Shown: one piece after another, positions 1 to 11,211 of the stretch
Layout: each line of letters begins with the position of its first letter
Position numbering within the stretch: position 1 is the first letter of the stretch
Source of the DNA: Maratus speciosus
Taxonomy: Eukaryota; Arthropoda; Arachnida; Araneae; Salticidae
Direction of reading: 5' to 3'
Length of the DNA: 64,000 nt
NCBI GenBank assembly: GCA_963932465.1
Contig: OZ010799.1
Coordinates: 157,848,761 to 157,912,760 of the forward strand
Translations under genes and position numbers: made by a program
The notes under the pieces: model-generated
What the model was told of the DNA's origin: nothing
What the model saw: only the letters and a program-made list of their open reading frames with translations
Databases searched by the model: none

Positions 1-596
1 CTACCGGATCTTAATAAAGATTTCGTATTGTTTACGGACGCTTCAAATTTCGCACTCGGTGCTGTGTTAGCCCAGTTTGATGAAAATAATTTCCCGGCCC
101 CTATTGCTTTTGCAAGTCGAAAACTTAAAGACGTAGAAGTGCGTTATTCAACATCGGAACGGGAATTATTAGCTATAGTATGGGCTGTCAATTATTTTAA
201 ATGCTACCTTTACAATCGTAGGTTCATAGTGTATACTGACCATGCAGCTCTTACTTACGCATTAAAATTAAAGGATCCAACTTCGAAAATCGCGCGTTGG
301 TTATGTTCGCTCGCAGACTTTGATTTTGAGACTAGATTTATTAAAGGGAAATGTAATTCGATTGCGGATTTGTTATCTCGTTTTGTGGATCATGAAATCG
401 TAAATATTGAGAAAAATGATATTACAGAAGTTAAGATTAAAGAGAACGAAAATATGCATCTTGTAAATAACCTTGTTGATATTCCTTTGATGCATAGTTA
501 TGACCCTTCTAATTTTCTTAACGAGCTTAAAACGGAACAGAAAAGCGATAAATTTTGCTTGTCGATTATACAGAATCTGTCCGATAAAGTTAATCC
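1..596 (+). pseudogene. Ty3/gypsy-type pol, RNase H portion (partial)
   Basis: This is the 3' half of a Ty3/gypsy reverse transcriptase/RNase H polyprotein; the RT core lies upstream of the window. The RNase H domain removes the RNA strand of the RNA:DNA hybrid during reverse transcription. All expected acidic residues are visible: FTDASNFALGA near the start, SERELLAIVWAV, YTDHAALTYAL, and NSIADLLSRF at the domain end (about residue 118). An AT-rich linker of about 70 codons follows, leading to the integrase. The frame is open until an inserted MITE at 597. An ATG at 28 lies inside the domain and is not a real start. Codons upstream (positions 1-27) read in the same frame. Family assignment is firm; the lineage within Ty3/gypsy cannot be resolved from this fragment. 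Confidence 0.9.
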
Positions 597-771
597 CAGG
601 GCTCGCAGCGTTCCTAAAATTTTCGCACTTTCCTACCACTATTTTAAAACGTTAATCTTTATTGTATAATTCTATTACAGATATTAAAGGAATCTACCAC
701 GAAAAATTCTTATTTAAAATACTGGTAGCAATGTGCGAAAATTTTAGGAACGCTGCGAGCCCTGTTAATCC
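589..771. mobile_element. hAT-type MITE, 167 bp, with 8-bp target duplication
   Basis: Near-perfect 32-bp terminal inverted repeats (597-628 and 733-764, beginning CAGGGCTCGCAGCG) bound an AT-rich core without coding capacity. GTTAATCC occurs on both sides (589-596 and 764-771), an 8-bp duplication as made by hAT transposases. The last base of the right repeat overlaps the duplicated G. The element interrupts the pol linker and shifts its frame by one. No hAT transposase with matching ends is present in this window. Confidence 0.9.
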
Positions 772-1651
772 TAAACCCGAACATATATTATTTTTCTTAG
801 AGGACGGTATTTTGAAATGTAAGGATATGCGTAACAGAACTAGAAGGGATGCGCAATGTAAATTTGTCTTACCGTTGTCCCTAGTCCCGAAAATTTTCGA
901 GTTAACGCATAACTCAGTTGTTGCTTGTCATGCGGGTATTTATAAAACATTAGAGAGGATCAAGCACTTTTATTTCTGGCCAAAAATGTATGCTCATATT
1001 AAGAAATTAATAGGCGCTTGTCACTCGTGTTTGCAATACCGGGGTCATAAACCAAAAAAGGACGCGGAGTTACAAAGGTTACCTATAGCAAATCACGTAA
1101 TGCAGATTATTCATCTTGATATTTCGGGTCCTTACACTCAAACATTTCAGGGAAATAAATTCATTGTAGCCTTTGTTTGTGCCTTTTCAAAGTGGCCTGA
1201 TGCATGGCCAGTGCCTTCAATTGATTCAGATACTATTGCTGACGTTTTGGCCGAATTTATATCTCGATATGGTGTGCCTAGAACACTGATCACAGATCTT
1301 GGTCGCAGCTGGTAGGTGATGCCATTAAGAAGGTCTATAAGCAACTGGGGATTGATCATCGTACGACAACACCCTACCGTCCCCAAACGAATGCTAAAAT
1401 CGAACGACAACACGCTTCAATCGCTGCTCATTTAGCACACCTCGTAAACATCACACATACAGATTGGGACAAGCAACTAAAATTTGCACTTCTAGCTTTG
1501 CGATCAGCAACTCATGTCGCAACTAATGAATCGCCACACTTTGTACTAACGGGGAGAGATATGCTACTTCCATATAATTTATTAACTCAGAAACCTGAAT
1601 TCTCTTATGCAGATATTCGTTCTTATTGCGAGACTTTAATTCCTTCTGCTG
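764..1651 (+). pseudogene. Ty3/gypsy-type integrase, zinc and DDE domains
   Basis: The frame resumes after the MITE and runs into a retroviral-type integrase, which joins element cDNA to chromosomal DNA. The HHCC zinc-binding region reads HNSVVACHAG followed by CHSC about 40 residues later. The catalytic core supplies the first Asp in IHLDISGPY, the second in LITDLG and the Glu in NAKIERQH. A small deletion near 1300 shifts the frame by one and creates a stop at 1312. The core then continues in another frame from about 1309 to the 1.67-kb insertion at 1652. The second catalytic motif is damaged by that lesion. The copy is therefore dead, though still close to its ancestor outside the two insertions and the frameshift. 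Confidence 0.88.
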
Positions 1652-3323
1652 GCAAGATCTAGACAACTATTAAAAATTAGGTTAATGAATATCTTAATTT
1701 ATCTATAAATTCCCTAACACAAGCTAACAAGAGTGTTGGGCGCACCCTTTTCTCCGAACTTACTTGATCCAAAAGAAAATCTATCTTATAGGGGCCTCTA
1801 ATTATAGAGGACCTAGTGATCGTAAAAGCCTAGTTAGTTAATAGATAACCTACGGTCATTTACCTAAAAGGTTATCTTGAATAAATAAGACAATGCGTTG
1901 TGAAATGTTTAGAAGATAACTAACCTATGGCCAATTGGTTTGAAGGGAAATATATAATATAATTAAAACCACTAAATATAACTCCCCAATTTTCAGACAA
2001 ACCAACCCTACAAGATAAATTTAATTATGGCTTTTACATATATGGTCTAATAATAATATTAAGCAGTCAGGTAATTTCTAAATACGTAAAATAAGTAATT
2101 AGCAAGACCTTTAACAAATAATAACAACGAAGGGAATTAATAATAATACATCATTTATTTACACCACAGGCAAATTATATTAAGTTACAATTAAATAATT
2201 CATACTTTTACCATCCAAAATAATAACTCATAAAAAAAAACACTAATTTGGATATTAATTGAAGTTGACAAGTTCTCCTGGGCACCCTATTCCCAATTCA
2301 AAACATTTGATATTAAAACGGTACACAATAGAAAAGAGAACATCCATAACACCGTACCTTTTTCCCCATTGGGGTCACAAGATCCTTTTAGAGTTGTAGA
2401 CTTGACAGTTATATATATATATCCAAAAGTTCTTTTTTTTTGTTTGTAGAACCACAACACACATATTCGTGTTCCGTAATTTTAGTTTTATTTACACTAA
2501 ATTCCACCCAGGTCTGGGCCAAAAGCAAAAATGATTAAATCATTTTTTTAAAAAAAATTAACACTACTATATTGCTCGTCTTAGACAGCGCAAGTACACA
2601 TGGGCAGATCAGCCAAAAAGGGCTTGAAAAAAAATAACTACCGCACTCTGGAACTCTTTTTGTAACTCTCTATTTTTTTCGAGAAAAAAAAGATCTCTCT
2701 CTGTTAAAAATTTGCATGTGCGGCCCTGAGTGGTGGATGCGAATTAACATATTCAGCATAATTAAAATCTCCAACCACTCGCCGCTGTCTGGACCCGCCT
2801 TCGTGTCGGCCAGTGGTCAGTGGGTCCCCGAAATGCAGAGGGCCTTCCGACCCTCCTACATCCGATATTTCAAACCCCACTTTCCCACGAGACCGCGGGC
2901 TCCCACACGAAGATCCTGCAGCTGTCCCATAAAACATGAGGTCATAAAAGTCCCTCTTTTGTACCAAAACTGTCCAATTCTTTACTTTACATCGTAATAT
3001 CATACATACAGATAGTAACTGGCAATTAAGCTTTCCCCTTAGCAAAACACTTGCCTGGGAAAATACTTAATGCTCTTGGTACCCATCCTTAATAAAATAA
3101 TAATAATGTACTAATAAATGCATACATAAAAACAATAATACTGTACATTGAAAAAAAAAACTTGAATTAAAAAATTAATCAATTAGATAAAATAATCACT
3201 TAGATAAATATATACATAGATGATATCGACAGTAAACTTATTCATATATATATATCTTTTTCCTTCAAAAAAAATAGTTCTAAATATCCAAAATGTTGAA
3301 ATCATGCCAACACCTTCTTTGCA
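1646..3323. mobile_element. Unclassified 1.67-kb insertion inside the integrase gene
   Basis: Integrase coding sequence stops being recognisable at 1651 and resumes at 3318. The hexamer CCTTCT lies at both junctions (1646-1651, 3318-3323) and both flanking reading frames continue from it, so it looks like a 6-bp target duplication. The inserted DNA is AT-rich with several TA and A runs. It contains a GC-richer block (about 2715-2990) that is open on both strands but matches nothing I know. Its ends (GCTGGCAAGA and ATGCCAACA) show only a weak inverted match. No transposase or polyprotein motif was seen. It could be a solo LTR or a non-autonomous DNA element. Confidence 0.55.
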
Positions 3324-4041
3324 AAGAGTTTTTACTCAAATTAGAAGTAATCTGGAGAAAGCTGCGGAAAATCAAGAGAGGATTAAAAATAAAAATGCAG
3401 TTGATAAAAAAATTATAATTGGTGATTTAGTGTTATGGTATTGTCCCGCCATTAAGATAGGTTTGTCTCGAAAATTCGCAAAACTCAATACCGGGCCTTA
3501 CAGGGTCATAGAAAAAGTAGGGAAAGTCAATTATAAAATTCAGCTAGTGTCAGATCCTTCAAAGATGAAGACGGTTCACGTTAATCAACTTAGAAAAATT
3601 GGAATCAAACCAGTTCTTCCTGCATTACAATGTCAGAATGATGCTCCAACAGAAGAAAGTTTTCATTCTAATGAGCAGTATGCTGGCATTGATCGTGAAG
3701 TCAAATTATATCCCACAAGAATTTTTTCACGAAGCTCAAAAAAATATTTATTTGAGAATTTAAATCGACACACGGAAATTAGTGCTCAAATGCAGATTCA
3801 AAATTTAGAAAGCGGAGGGGTTACTCAAAATACTGCGGGGGATTCAACTACACTCAGTACATTGACTGATGCAGTTTTCGGAGATCCTACTGGCCCATCT
3901 TCCGATAACGGTAAAAAGAGACGGAGGTCAAAGTGCGTTAGACAGAAGAAGAATGGGAGAGGTCAGCGACCTCTTCACGGGCCGAATGTTAAAACAGGGA
4001 ATGTTGCAACTCATTCGTACTCGTTACGAAAACGGTACTAG
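3318..4041 (+). pseudogene. Ty3/gypsy-type integrase C-terminal GPY/F module and tail
   Basis: This is the continuation of the integrase after the 1.67-kb insertion. A charged helical segment (LQRVFTQIRSNLEKAAENQE) leads into the GPY/F module: GDLVLWYCP, then LNTGPYRVIEKVGKVNY, then VHVNQLRKI. That module is typical of Ty3/gypsy integrases and thought to help DNA binding. A further 130 residues are low in structure and end in a very basic stretch (KKRRRSKCVRQKKNGRG), stopping at 4041. An ATG at 3220 lies in the inserted DNA, so it is not the native start. No env-like frame follows. Confidence 0.85.
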
Positions 4042-5678
4042 AGGAGGTAATTTTGTGTGTAAATAAATTCTCTTGTATATAGTTTTTTTTTTTCCTCGTT
4101 TGTTTGTTTGTTTGTTTCACTTTTCTATCTTAGTTAGTAAAAAGATACATACTTTTAAGTAAATGTCTTGAATGCTATAGTTACATATATTTACTTATGT
4201 ATAACATTATTGAACAGACCATTACATATTTTGGTTCGGTGAATGCTAAAGTGGTTTTTGAGACAAATGTGAATTTTTTTTAAATTCAGTTTATGTCTGA
4301 ACTATTTTTTTTTCTTTTGTGTTACTTTTCATATTCCTTTATATATAATATTTGTGGTATTGCTTTGACTATTTAATTTTAAGTAACTAGTATTTTGTTT
4401 TATTATGTATGAGTTATAAAGAAATCAATTGTAGAAATTTGGAGGTTCATTGTAGTTTGTATTGGGGTGCTCTTGTTCTTTTTTTTGCGTATTGATGTAA
4501 AGGTAATTTAAATTTTGGCAGAGTATAATTAAGGGAGAGTTTGTAAAGTATGTTTGACCAATGTTAGATATGAAGCGGACTGGTTAGGTTTTTAAGGGAA
4601 GACGGATATTCTAATTTATTTTTAAAACTGTGGAATCGCGTATTCTTTTGCACGTTTTAAAATTAATTTTAGTGTAGAGGAAATATTTTATTAGGGTTTT
4701 GCATGGAGTATTTTAGTTGCAGAAGAGTATTGATTGTTGTGTAAAAGTTAAGAATAGTTTTAAGTGGGTTGATGTGGTACCGCGGTGGTATTGTGTCAGG
4801 AATATATAAATGATTGTTTATAAGAAATTGGTCAAGCATTACTGTTAGACGTCATTTATGTGTGTATTTAAATTTGTTAAAAAAAAAAGAAAAAAATATA
4901 TATACATATACATCGCTAAATAAATAATAAGCTATGGACTTTTTTTAAAATAGATTTTAGCGGTGATATGCAATATTTGTAATACATATATTTTCTTTGG
5001 TTGTTTACGGTGAATACATATTGCTGTATTCATCATTAAGAAGTTGTATCGTGCTAAGCTATTTACAGTTTTTCAGTTTTTGGTGAATTGAGATTCAAAA
5101 TATTTGATTTATTGTATCACTGTTCACATAGTTCACTGAAAATATTTTATGATTCTCTATTCAGGATTTATTTATATATGTATAGGTTTTGTGTATTATT
5201 GTAAATTATGCGTAAATTATGTGTGGGTTCTTATTTTTTTTGAATTAATGGATACATATTGTTACAGCTCGTGTGGTTGATTTAAATTAAAATATATATA
5301 TATTAATAAAAATTTTCATTGGGACGCTTAATTTAATAAGTTTGTGTTGAGCAACTGCTGCTGATGAGTAAATCGTTTAATTTAACAAGATTTTTTCTTT
5401 TCCCTTTTCCATTTATTCTGGTACAAACTAAATTTGCGTATACTTTATAGAGTGGTGGTCATTTCGGGGGTACTCTCTTAGGTGCACAAAGTTGAGTACT
5501 GTGTTTTTGTTGCTGGAATTTTATTTCCTTGTCTGAGGCAGGAGTTTTGTTTCGAGCGAGGATGTGAGGATTCAGTTGACGAGGCACGTCCGATGATTTC
5601 CTGGTTAATTTATTAGATTTTGCGTATAGTAATAATTTGTTTTTTGAGAAAATTTTTGTCTGCGTAAAAATTTTCAGT
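4042..5678. other. Non-coding stretch between pol end and polypurine tract
   Basis: AT-rich sequence without a recognisable reading frame. A short GTTT-type microsatellite lies near 4099-4118 and there are several T runs. Its position between the pol stop and the polypurine tract suits a long 3' untranslated region, or a decayed env or extra-ORF region. I see no motif that would decide between them. Confidence 0.5.
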
Positions 5679-5690
5679 AAAAAGAGGGGA
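5679..5690 (+). other. Polypurine tract of the LTR element
   Basis: AAAAAGAGGGGA lies immediately before TGTTGTTATG. A purine run abutting a TG is the usual primer site for plus-strand DNA synthesis at the 3' LTR boundary, and it lies downstream of pol in the same orientation. Confidence 0.6.
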
Positions 5691-7100
5691 TGTTGTTATG
5701 ATGTGTTTGAAAGGGTTTGGGAATATTATAAAATTTACACTGGGAAAGGAATGTAACATAGCTGCAATATATGTTATTTTCTCTTTTGAGGGTCCATGTT
5801 TAGATAAATAGAGGGGTCTCAGTTTTCTGTTTTTCTCATTACAGAGAAAGCGCGGTGGTTAGATATGTGTTTACAGTTGGGTATAGGACGGATGAAAATA
5901 TTGAATTTCAACGGATGAGAAAGATATTTCCGCACTTTTCGGCTGGGCTTTTGACCCTAGCAGCAATAAACTCAAGAGGGGAAATCTAGGTTTGACGTTC
6001 GTTAGTCCTTCAAAAACTATAAATTTGGCGGCGAATGTCTGGGATATTTGTGCAGCTTAGTGGGGTTAAAAGAGGTTAGCGTTACTTAAAAATTCAAGCG
6101 TTCTCATGGCGTCAGAGGGGGCGTAGATAATTTTAGCCAATAAAAGTTAAGTTGTGTCATGGTACTTCCCGTCTTAAATAATAATTAAAAAAAATAGAAA
6201 GGGAAGTTTTGGGGATTTGAGGGGGGTAAGGAAAAAAAGGAGGGGGAGAAGGCACTTGTTTTGGGAGACGAGTGGTAGTTGGAAGATGGAGTTGCGTATC
6301 CCAAAGGAATGGAGCTCCTGACTCTGATATTGAGGAAAACAGCGGCTAATGCTCCGGCTGGAATGAATAGTAGAAATATTGGAGACTGATAAGGAGATTT
6401 ACCTGAATGTACACTCAGTAAAGGAATATAGGATTGACTTTCCTGCACTAGAAGAGTTTGCGGTTCCCCGTTGTAGACGAAATCGCTCTGGACGGATATA
6501 ACTCGGCAGTGTTGATGGATTTAAAGGGGAGAGTTACGGAACGGGACGTGAGGCGATCCTTTATGCCGTGTAATGATGACTAGGATCTCCCGAGTCTACA
6601 GTGTTGGAACATTTGCAAGTAGTTCGAGAAACCATTACTGGGGGATTATCATCACTTTAAAAGAAAATAGATTCTACTAAGGTTTATAAGTGACTGTTTC
6701 CACGAAGAAAATGGATTTAGAAAATGGATTTAACTAATGGTTATAATTGACTGTTCCCGCGCGGCGGCCTTACTGTTCGACAGTAGATGAACCGGATGTA
6801 CCGAAAAGTGGCAACTGATGTACTGTTTGATTATTCAAGGATTAAACGGACCTGATGATAAGAGACTGTTTCTGCGCTAGGATTATTCAAGGATTAAACG
6901 GATCTGATTATAAGAGACTGTATCTGCGCGGTGGCCTTACAGTAGGACTTTTGGATTAACTGGAATCCACAAAAGTGATGTGTGGAATATAACTATGTGG
7001 AATGTTTTGGTTTCTATGGTTTTGGTTGTACATTGCTCAACTCCTGGTAAGTTCCTGACTTTATATTTAAGTATGTTTTTTGAAATATGAAATAATTTAA
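5691..7100 (+). repeat. Probable 3' LTR (right end not determined)
   Basis: The left edge is set by the polypurine tract and the TG start. The right edge is not visible because no 5' LTR is in the window for comparison; 7100 is only a placeholder. Inside lie two 52-bp direct repeats (6829-6880 and 6881-6932) with a more diverged third unit near 6727-6783, each carrying a short GC-rich CTGCGCG-like core. Such short repeats are common in LTR promoter regions. An open minus-strand frame at 6185-6448 is low-complexity and is not taken as a gene. Confidence 0.4.
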
Positions 7101-7784
7101 AGGAACCACCGGAGCTCCGTTAATCTAGTATGCTTTATTTTAGTTTTATTATATTAATCATTTTCGTCGCTGATTTGTAAAAATGTTATTTTTATTAAAC
7201 CACGTATCCATGATATTAATTTCTTAAATAAAATATTCCTAAATAATATATGATTTAGTATTTTAATTTGACGTTATTATTACTATTTTTAAAATAATAA
7301 ATGGTCGTTTGACTAATTAACTTCCGACTAGCCTTTTCAAGTATTTTAAAATAAAAACCCTAAATATTATAAGTTTTCATATGAGCACCGTTAGGAACAC
7401 AACGCAACGGATATATTTAGTTTATGATTTAAATAAAAGGTGAATCTATATGGAAATTTAATAGAAGTTTTAGAGATTTACAGAGTCAAGTATTAATAAA
7501 TTGTAAGGCTAAAATATTTGTATATTAATAAATCAATGTATTTATTTATTAAAGATCCAAGGACGTAACTTATCATTTAACTTTAAGAATTTAATATACA
7601 TCATTTATATACTAAGTTAAGATAACAAAAATAAGTACAACATAACACAGATATTTCTACCTTCTTATATGCACAAAAGCTGAACAATTAATTATCTTAC
7701 AATTGGTAAATAAAACCAACGAAGAAGAATGTTTTAAAGTTATCACATACTTATTTACACATTCAAACATTTTTTATCAACTAC
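7101..7784. other. AT-rich spacer without recognised features
   Basis: No coding, repeat or RNA signal that I can support. It may include the rest of the LTR and old flanking DNA. Confidence 0.4.
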
Positions 7785-9545
7785 ATTTCAAAACGATTTT
7801 GGCGATTGCTCTTTACAAAATTTCTTTCTGTGCATCCCTATCTCTATGGTAACAAAAGCTGTTCTTGCTCTTCATTTTTTGTTGAATAACTAAAGTGATG
7901 TATGAATACAACAACTTGTTCAGCAACATCATTTACACAAGGCGGGTTTTTAGCAAATATTGCAGCTTTTTATAAGATGGTGTTTTGGGCCAATCTTTGA
8001 CTGGTACACTGAGGAAACAATCTTCAATTTTAGCCGTTTCAAAGAAACTATTAGAAATATATAAATCATCCAATTTGAGAAAAAATATTTCTAATAGATG
8101 TGAATTAGAACTCCTTTCTTTTTCGTGTTCAAAACTATCTTTGATTTTTGCCAGAAGAAACCAGACCAGAAAGAAGATCTGAAAACAAGCTAAGTGTTGC
8201 AGTTCTCCATTCGCATACCATGAGTGACGTAACATCGTTTTTAATCCAATATTGCTTATTTGTTTGACATCATATTCTTTCAATTTTTGAATCAGTGAAA
8301 CATCATTAGGAAGAGCATCAACAGCAGATTGGCAAGCAAACCAGGACAGCAACTATACACACATAACAAACCGTTTAAATTGTTATATACCTTGAAACTC
8401 TTGAGCAGTTAATACCATTTTGCTTTCAATACAATTAAACAATAACTTCATTTTCAAGGAATAAATTGCCATCCAGCGAGCTCAGTGAAGAGCACCGGGT
8501 TTTCGAATTCTAAATTGAATGTCTAATCCAATCATTAATGATGCAAGATTTAAAGTTTCTTTGTAATGATCCCAAAGTAGTTTTACAGCAGTTTTTACCT
8601 GATCATAAGTAAAAGTTTTTAAACTGTTTGATACAGTTATGATGGATACTGATTGCTTTTTTGGTTCACGGTGGTTGAGCTTAGACCAGTTTTCTCAGAA
8701 TCTCTTAAATAAAAAGATTTCAGGCCCAGTAGATTGTCCAAAACACACACAAAATGCATCAAAAAGTAGAACCTCAAACATGTGATGCCGACATGCTATC
8801 CACAAAAGGTTTCTGCCTATTTTTTGCACAAGAATTGTACATGCTTCTTTGAATCTTCCATTATTTGTATGGGGTGTATCAAAACACGTGCCAGTTACTT
8901 AAGATTCACATTTCCACGATTTTAAGAGCTCGAAAACAGCATCAACTGCTTCTTTGCCAGTTCCAGAGAATAACTTTGAAACTCCAAGAAGCTTAGTACG
9001 TTTATCTTGCAAAGAAAAAGCTAGTACCGCTAAATGATCAATATTTCTTATGCTTTTTCATGACAAATTGGCTAACGGTTTTTCACCTCAATGAACAACT
9101 GACTTTGATGTTTCAAACTGTGTTTTTAATTCTTGAACGGTTTCTTGCCGAAGATATTGGCTTTCCCGATGAACAGTATTTTTAAAAAGCACTATGGATT
9201 TTTACAAGCGGGTCAGACATTATGGTAGAGGAAGAGCAACTTTATTTGTTTATTACAGATGCTATTATCATTGTGGATCTTTTATGCTGGATTTAATTCA
9301 ATCTAAAACACCAGCAATCTTGGAGTAATAATGGATCTGCAGCTGCTGAACTTAGATTTATTTCCTTTGGGCTTTGTATTATCTTTTAAATCTATTTTTA
9401 ATACAACTTCTTCCTCAGAGGTTTCTTCAGAAGATTTATTGGCTTCACCGATATCCAAAACCAAAGACTTACAAATAATCAATGAAACTTTCTTTAAAAC
9501 CTGCTGGAGCTGCCATCTATTATTAATATTAGAAACAGTTTAGTT
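7785..9545 (-). pseudogene. hAT-like transposase relic
   Basis: Read on the minus strand with several stops and frameshifts, this region follows a transposase-like protein family common in arthropod and cnidarian genomes, which I place near hAT. In order: an acidic segment (EANKSSEETSEEEVVL, about 9450), SKIAGVLD (about 9320), LLGVSKLFSGTGKEAVDAVF (about 8980), FDTPHTNNGRFKEACTILVQ (about 8870), IACRHHMFEVLL, STGPEIFLFKRF, an ARWMAIYSLK segment (about 8480), then FACQSAVDALPNDVSLIQKL in the longest clean frame (7933-8352). Downstream of that stop, VNDVAEQVVVFIHHF and NEEQEQLLLP in a shifted frame still match the family's C-terminus, so coding remnants reach about 7785. CRHH and the RW pair are the best anchors. 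Superfamily placement is from memory of the family and is less certain than homology to a transposase. Confidence 0.68.
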
Positions 9546-9984
9546 CATGATATTAATTTAATGAAATCCATTAGAATAAAGATTGAAGAGCATTAGAAGA
9601 GTAATGATCAGAAAAATGAAATAGGGTCCTCAGATAGTAATTTTATAAGTTTTTATAAAAAATTTTAATAAAAATATATTATCAAATTAAATCATTGTTA
9701 AACACGATAAAGTGTTTTTAAACAAATTTTAGGATTAAAAAAATTGTCAGAGAAATGTGGTAGAATTCTGCAATCCTGCATATTAATTAGAAATTAAAAT
9801 TTTCCATAAATTCCCAATTTTCTATCAGGGTTCGCACAGTTTTACCACTAAATTTTAACAGTATTTTCAAAGTATTTCACAGCAGAAAAATATTGCAAAA
9901 CCTGTGAATAAAGGCGGTGATTGCGAATTCTGTGTTTTAAAAATTAAATGTAAATCTTCTTATCATTAATAGTGGTGTCAGAGT
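9546..9984. other. AT-rich spacer without recognised features
   Basis: No supported gene or repeat boundary. Short direct matches around TTCGCACAG and GTGCGAACC hint at an unrelated old repeat, but no terminal structure could be fixed. Confidence 0.35.
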
Positions 9985-10352
9985 CCTTGGAAATTCCAAG
10001 GAGTGTGCGAACCTTGTTTCTATTAGCTTGGGGGACCTTTAAACCTTTGTGAAAAGACTTGAATTTTTTTGTAATATCATATTATAACAGAAAGAACATT
10101 ATTAAATGGTGAGACTTGGCATTTTCAAACTTTTTATTTTTTTGGCCTCTCCTGGGACACCCTAATATTTATGAATGTTTATTAATCTGAAAATATGTGG
10201 GTCAATGGTTTTCATTACTTCCCCGAATTTAAACTTTCCACGTTCCATAGTTTACGAGTAAAATGGCTGTGACAGACAGACGGACGGACAGACACATGAG
10301 TGATCTTATAATGGTTCCGTTTTTACTTTTTAAGAAGTACGGAACCCTAAAA
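9985..10352 (+). repeat. Dispersed arthropod-type repeat ending in a GGTTCCGT hairpin
   Basis: The right part contains a GACAGACAGACGGACGGACA run, then GGTTCCGT, a T-rich loop and ACGGAACCCTAAAAA. I recognise this arrangement as the end of a dispersed repeat seen in many arthropod genomes. GGTTCCGT and ACGGAACC are inverted repeats able to form an 8-bp stem. Class (SINE, LINE end or Helitron-like) cannot be decided from one copy. The left edge is approximate. Confidence 0.5.
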
Positions 10353-10752
10353 AATATTACAATATTATTTAACAATAGTTTTAACAATAAGAATTAAAGG
10401 TAATAGTAAAAATAATAATAATAGTAATTATAAATGTAATAATAAAAGTAATAATAGAATAGATGAGCTCAGCGCTTTACAGACGAAAATGTGTATTATT
10501 TTCAACACGAATATGATTGATTAATTATGAATAGCAGCAGATGAATAAAATGTTCTTAAGTCTCTACATATTCTCAGGTGCATTAGTTTAATAGTTATTA
10601 TCATGAGTTCAAGTGTTTTGTTGTGAGATAACTTTTAGGTTACGGATAACCTGAGTGTATGGCTGTTCTATATACAAGAGTTTTCTAAATTTTATATTCT
10701 CGATTTAGTTAGGCACTGTTTGGCCTGAAATTCATGTTGCTGTTCATTAGTG

Positions 10753-11211
10753 CTAATCTTGTTCATCTATTGGCATTTGTGAGTTTTGAAAAATTAGTTG
10801 ATGGTTTTCTAGTATCCGCACACATTCTATTATTTTAGTATATAGCATTGGTGATTTCAGCACAAATTTGAAACAATGGTGATGTTCTATTGTGGCTGAT
10901 TTACGGATATGGAGGGTTGATGTTAATGGACAGCTGAGCACATAGTGAAGGGAGTTACCAATTTCACTACAGGTACACAGTGGCGAAGGAGCTTTATTTA
11001 TTTTGAATAGGTTGGCCGGGAAGGGTCCATGATTAGTTGAGAAGATATACAGGTTTCTATGTACTGATATGAAGTCTGTTGATACTTTTGGACATAATTT
11101 GTAAGTAAATCTGCCAGTGGTACCATAATCCCACTGTCCCTGCCATTTGTCTATGGCTTCTTTTTTCAATTTCTTTTTAAGGTGTGAAGCTGGGTATGGA
11201 TGAAATATTTC
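10753..11211 (-). pseudogene. LINE ORF2, Cys-rich C-terminus
   Basis: The last part of ORF2 reads DKWQGQWDYGTTGRFTYKL, then a Cys/His motif in SPLCTCSEIGNSLHYVLSCP. This is the zinc-knuckle-like C-terminal motif of many LINE ORF2 proteins, presumed to bind nucleic acid. It ends at 10753, followed by a short 3' UTR and the triplet-rich tail. Confidence 0.75.

Noticed and set aside
2704..3045. Open frames on both strands in a GC-rich block
   Set aside because: High GC removes stops in several frames at once; no motif or start context supports a protein.
6185..6448. Minus-strand open frame in the probable LTR
   Set aside because: Low-complexity Ser/Pro/Phe composition from a purine-rich plus strand; no domain.
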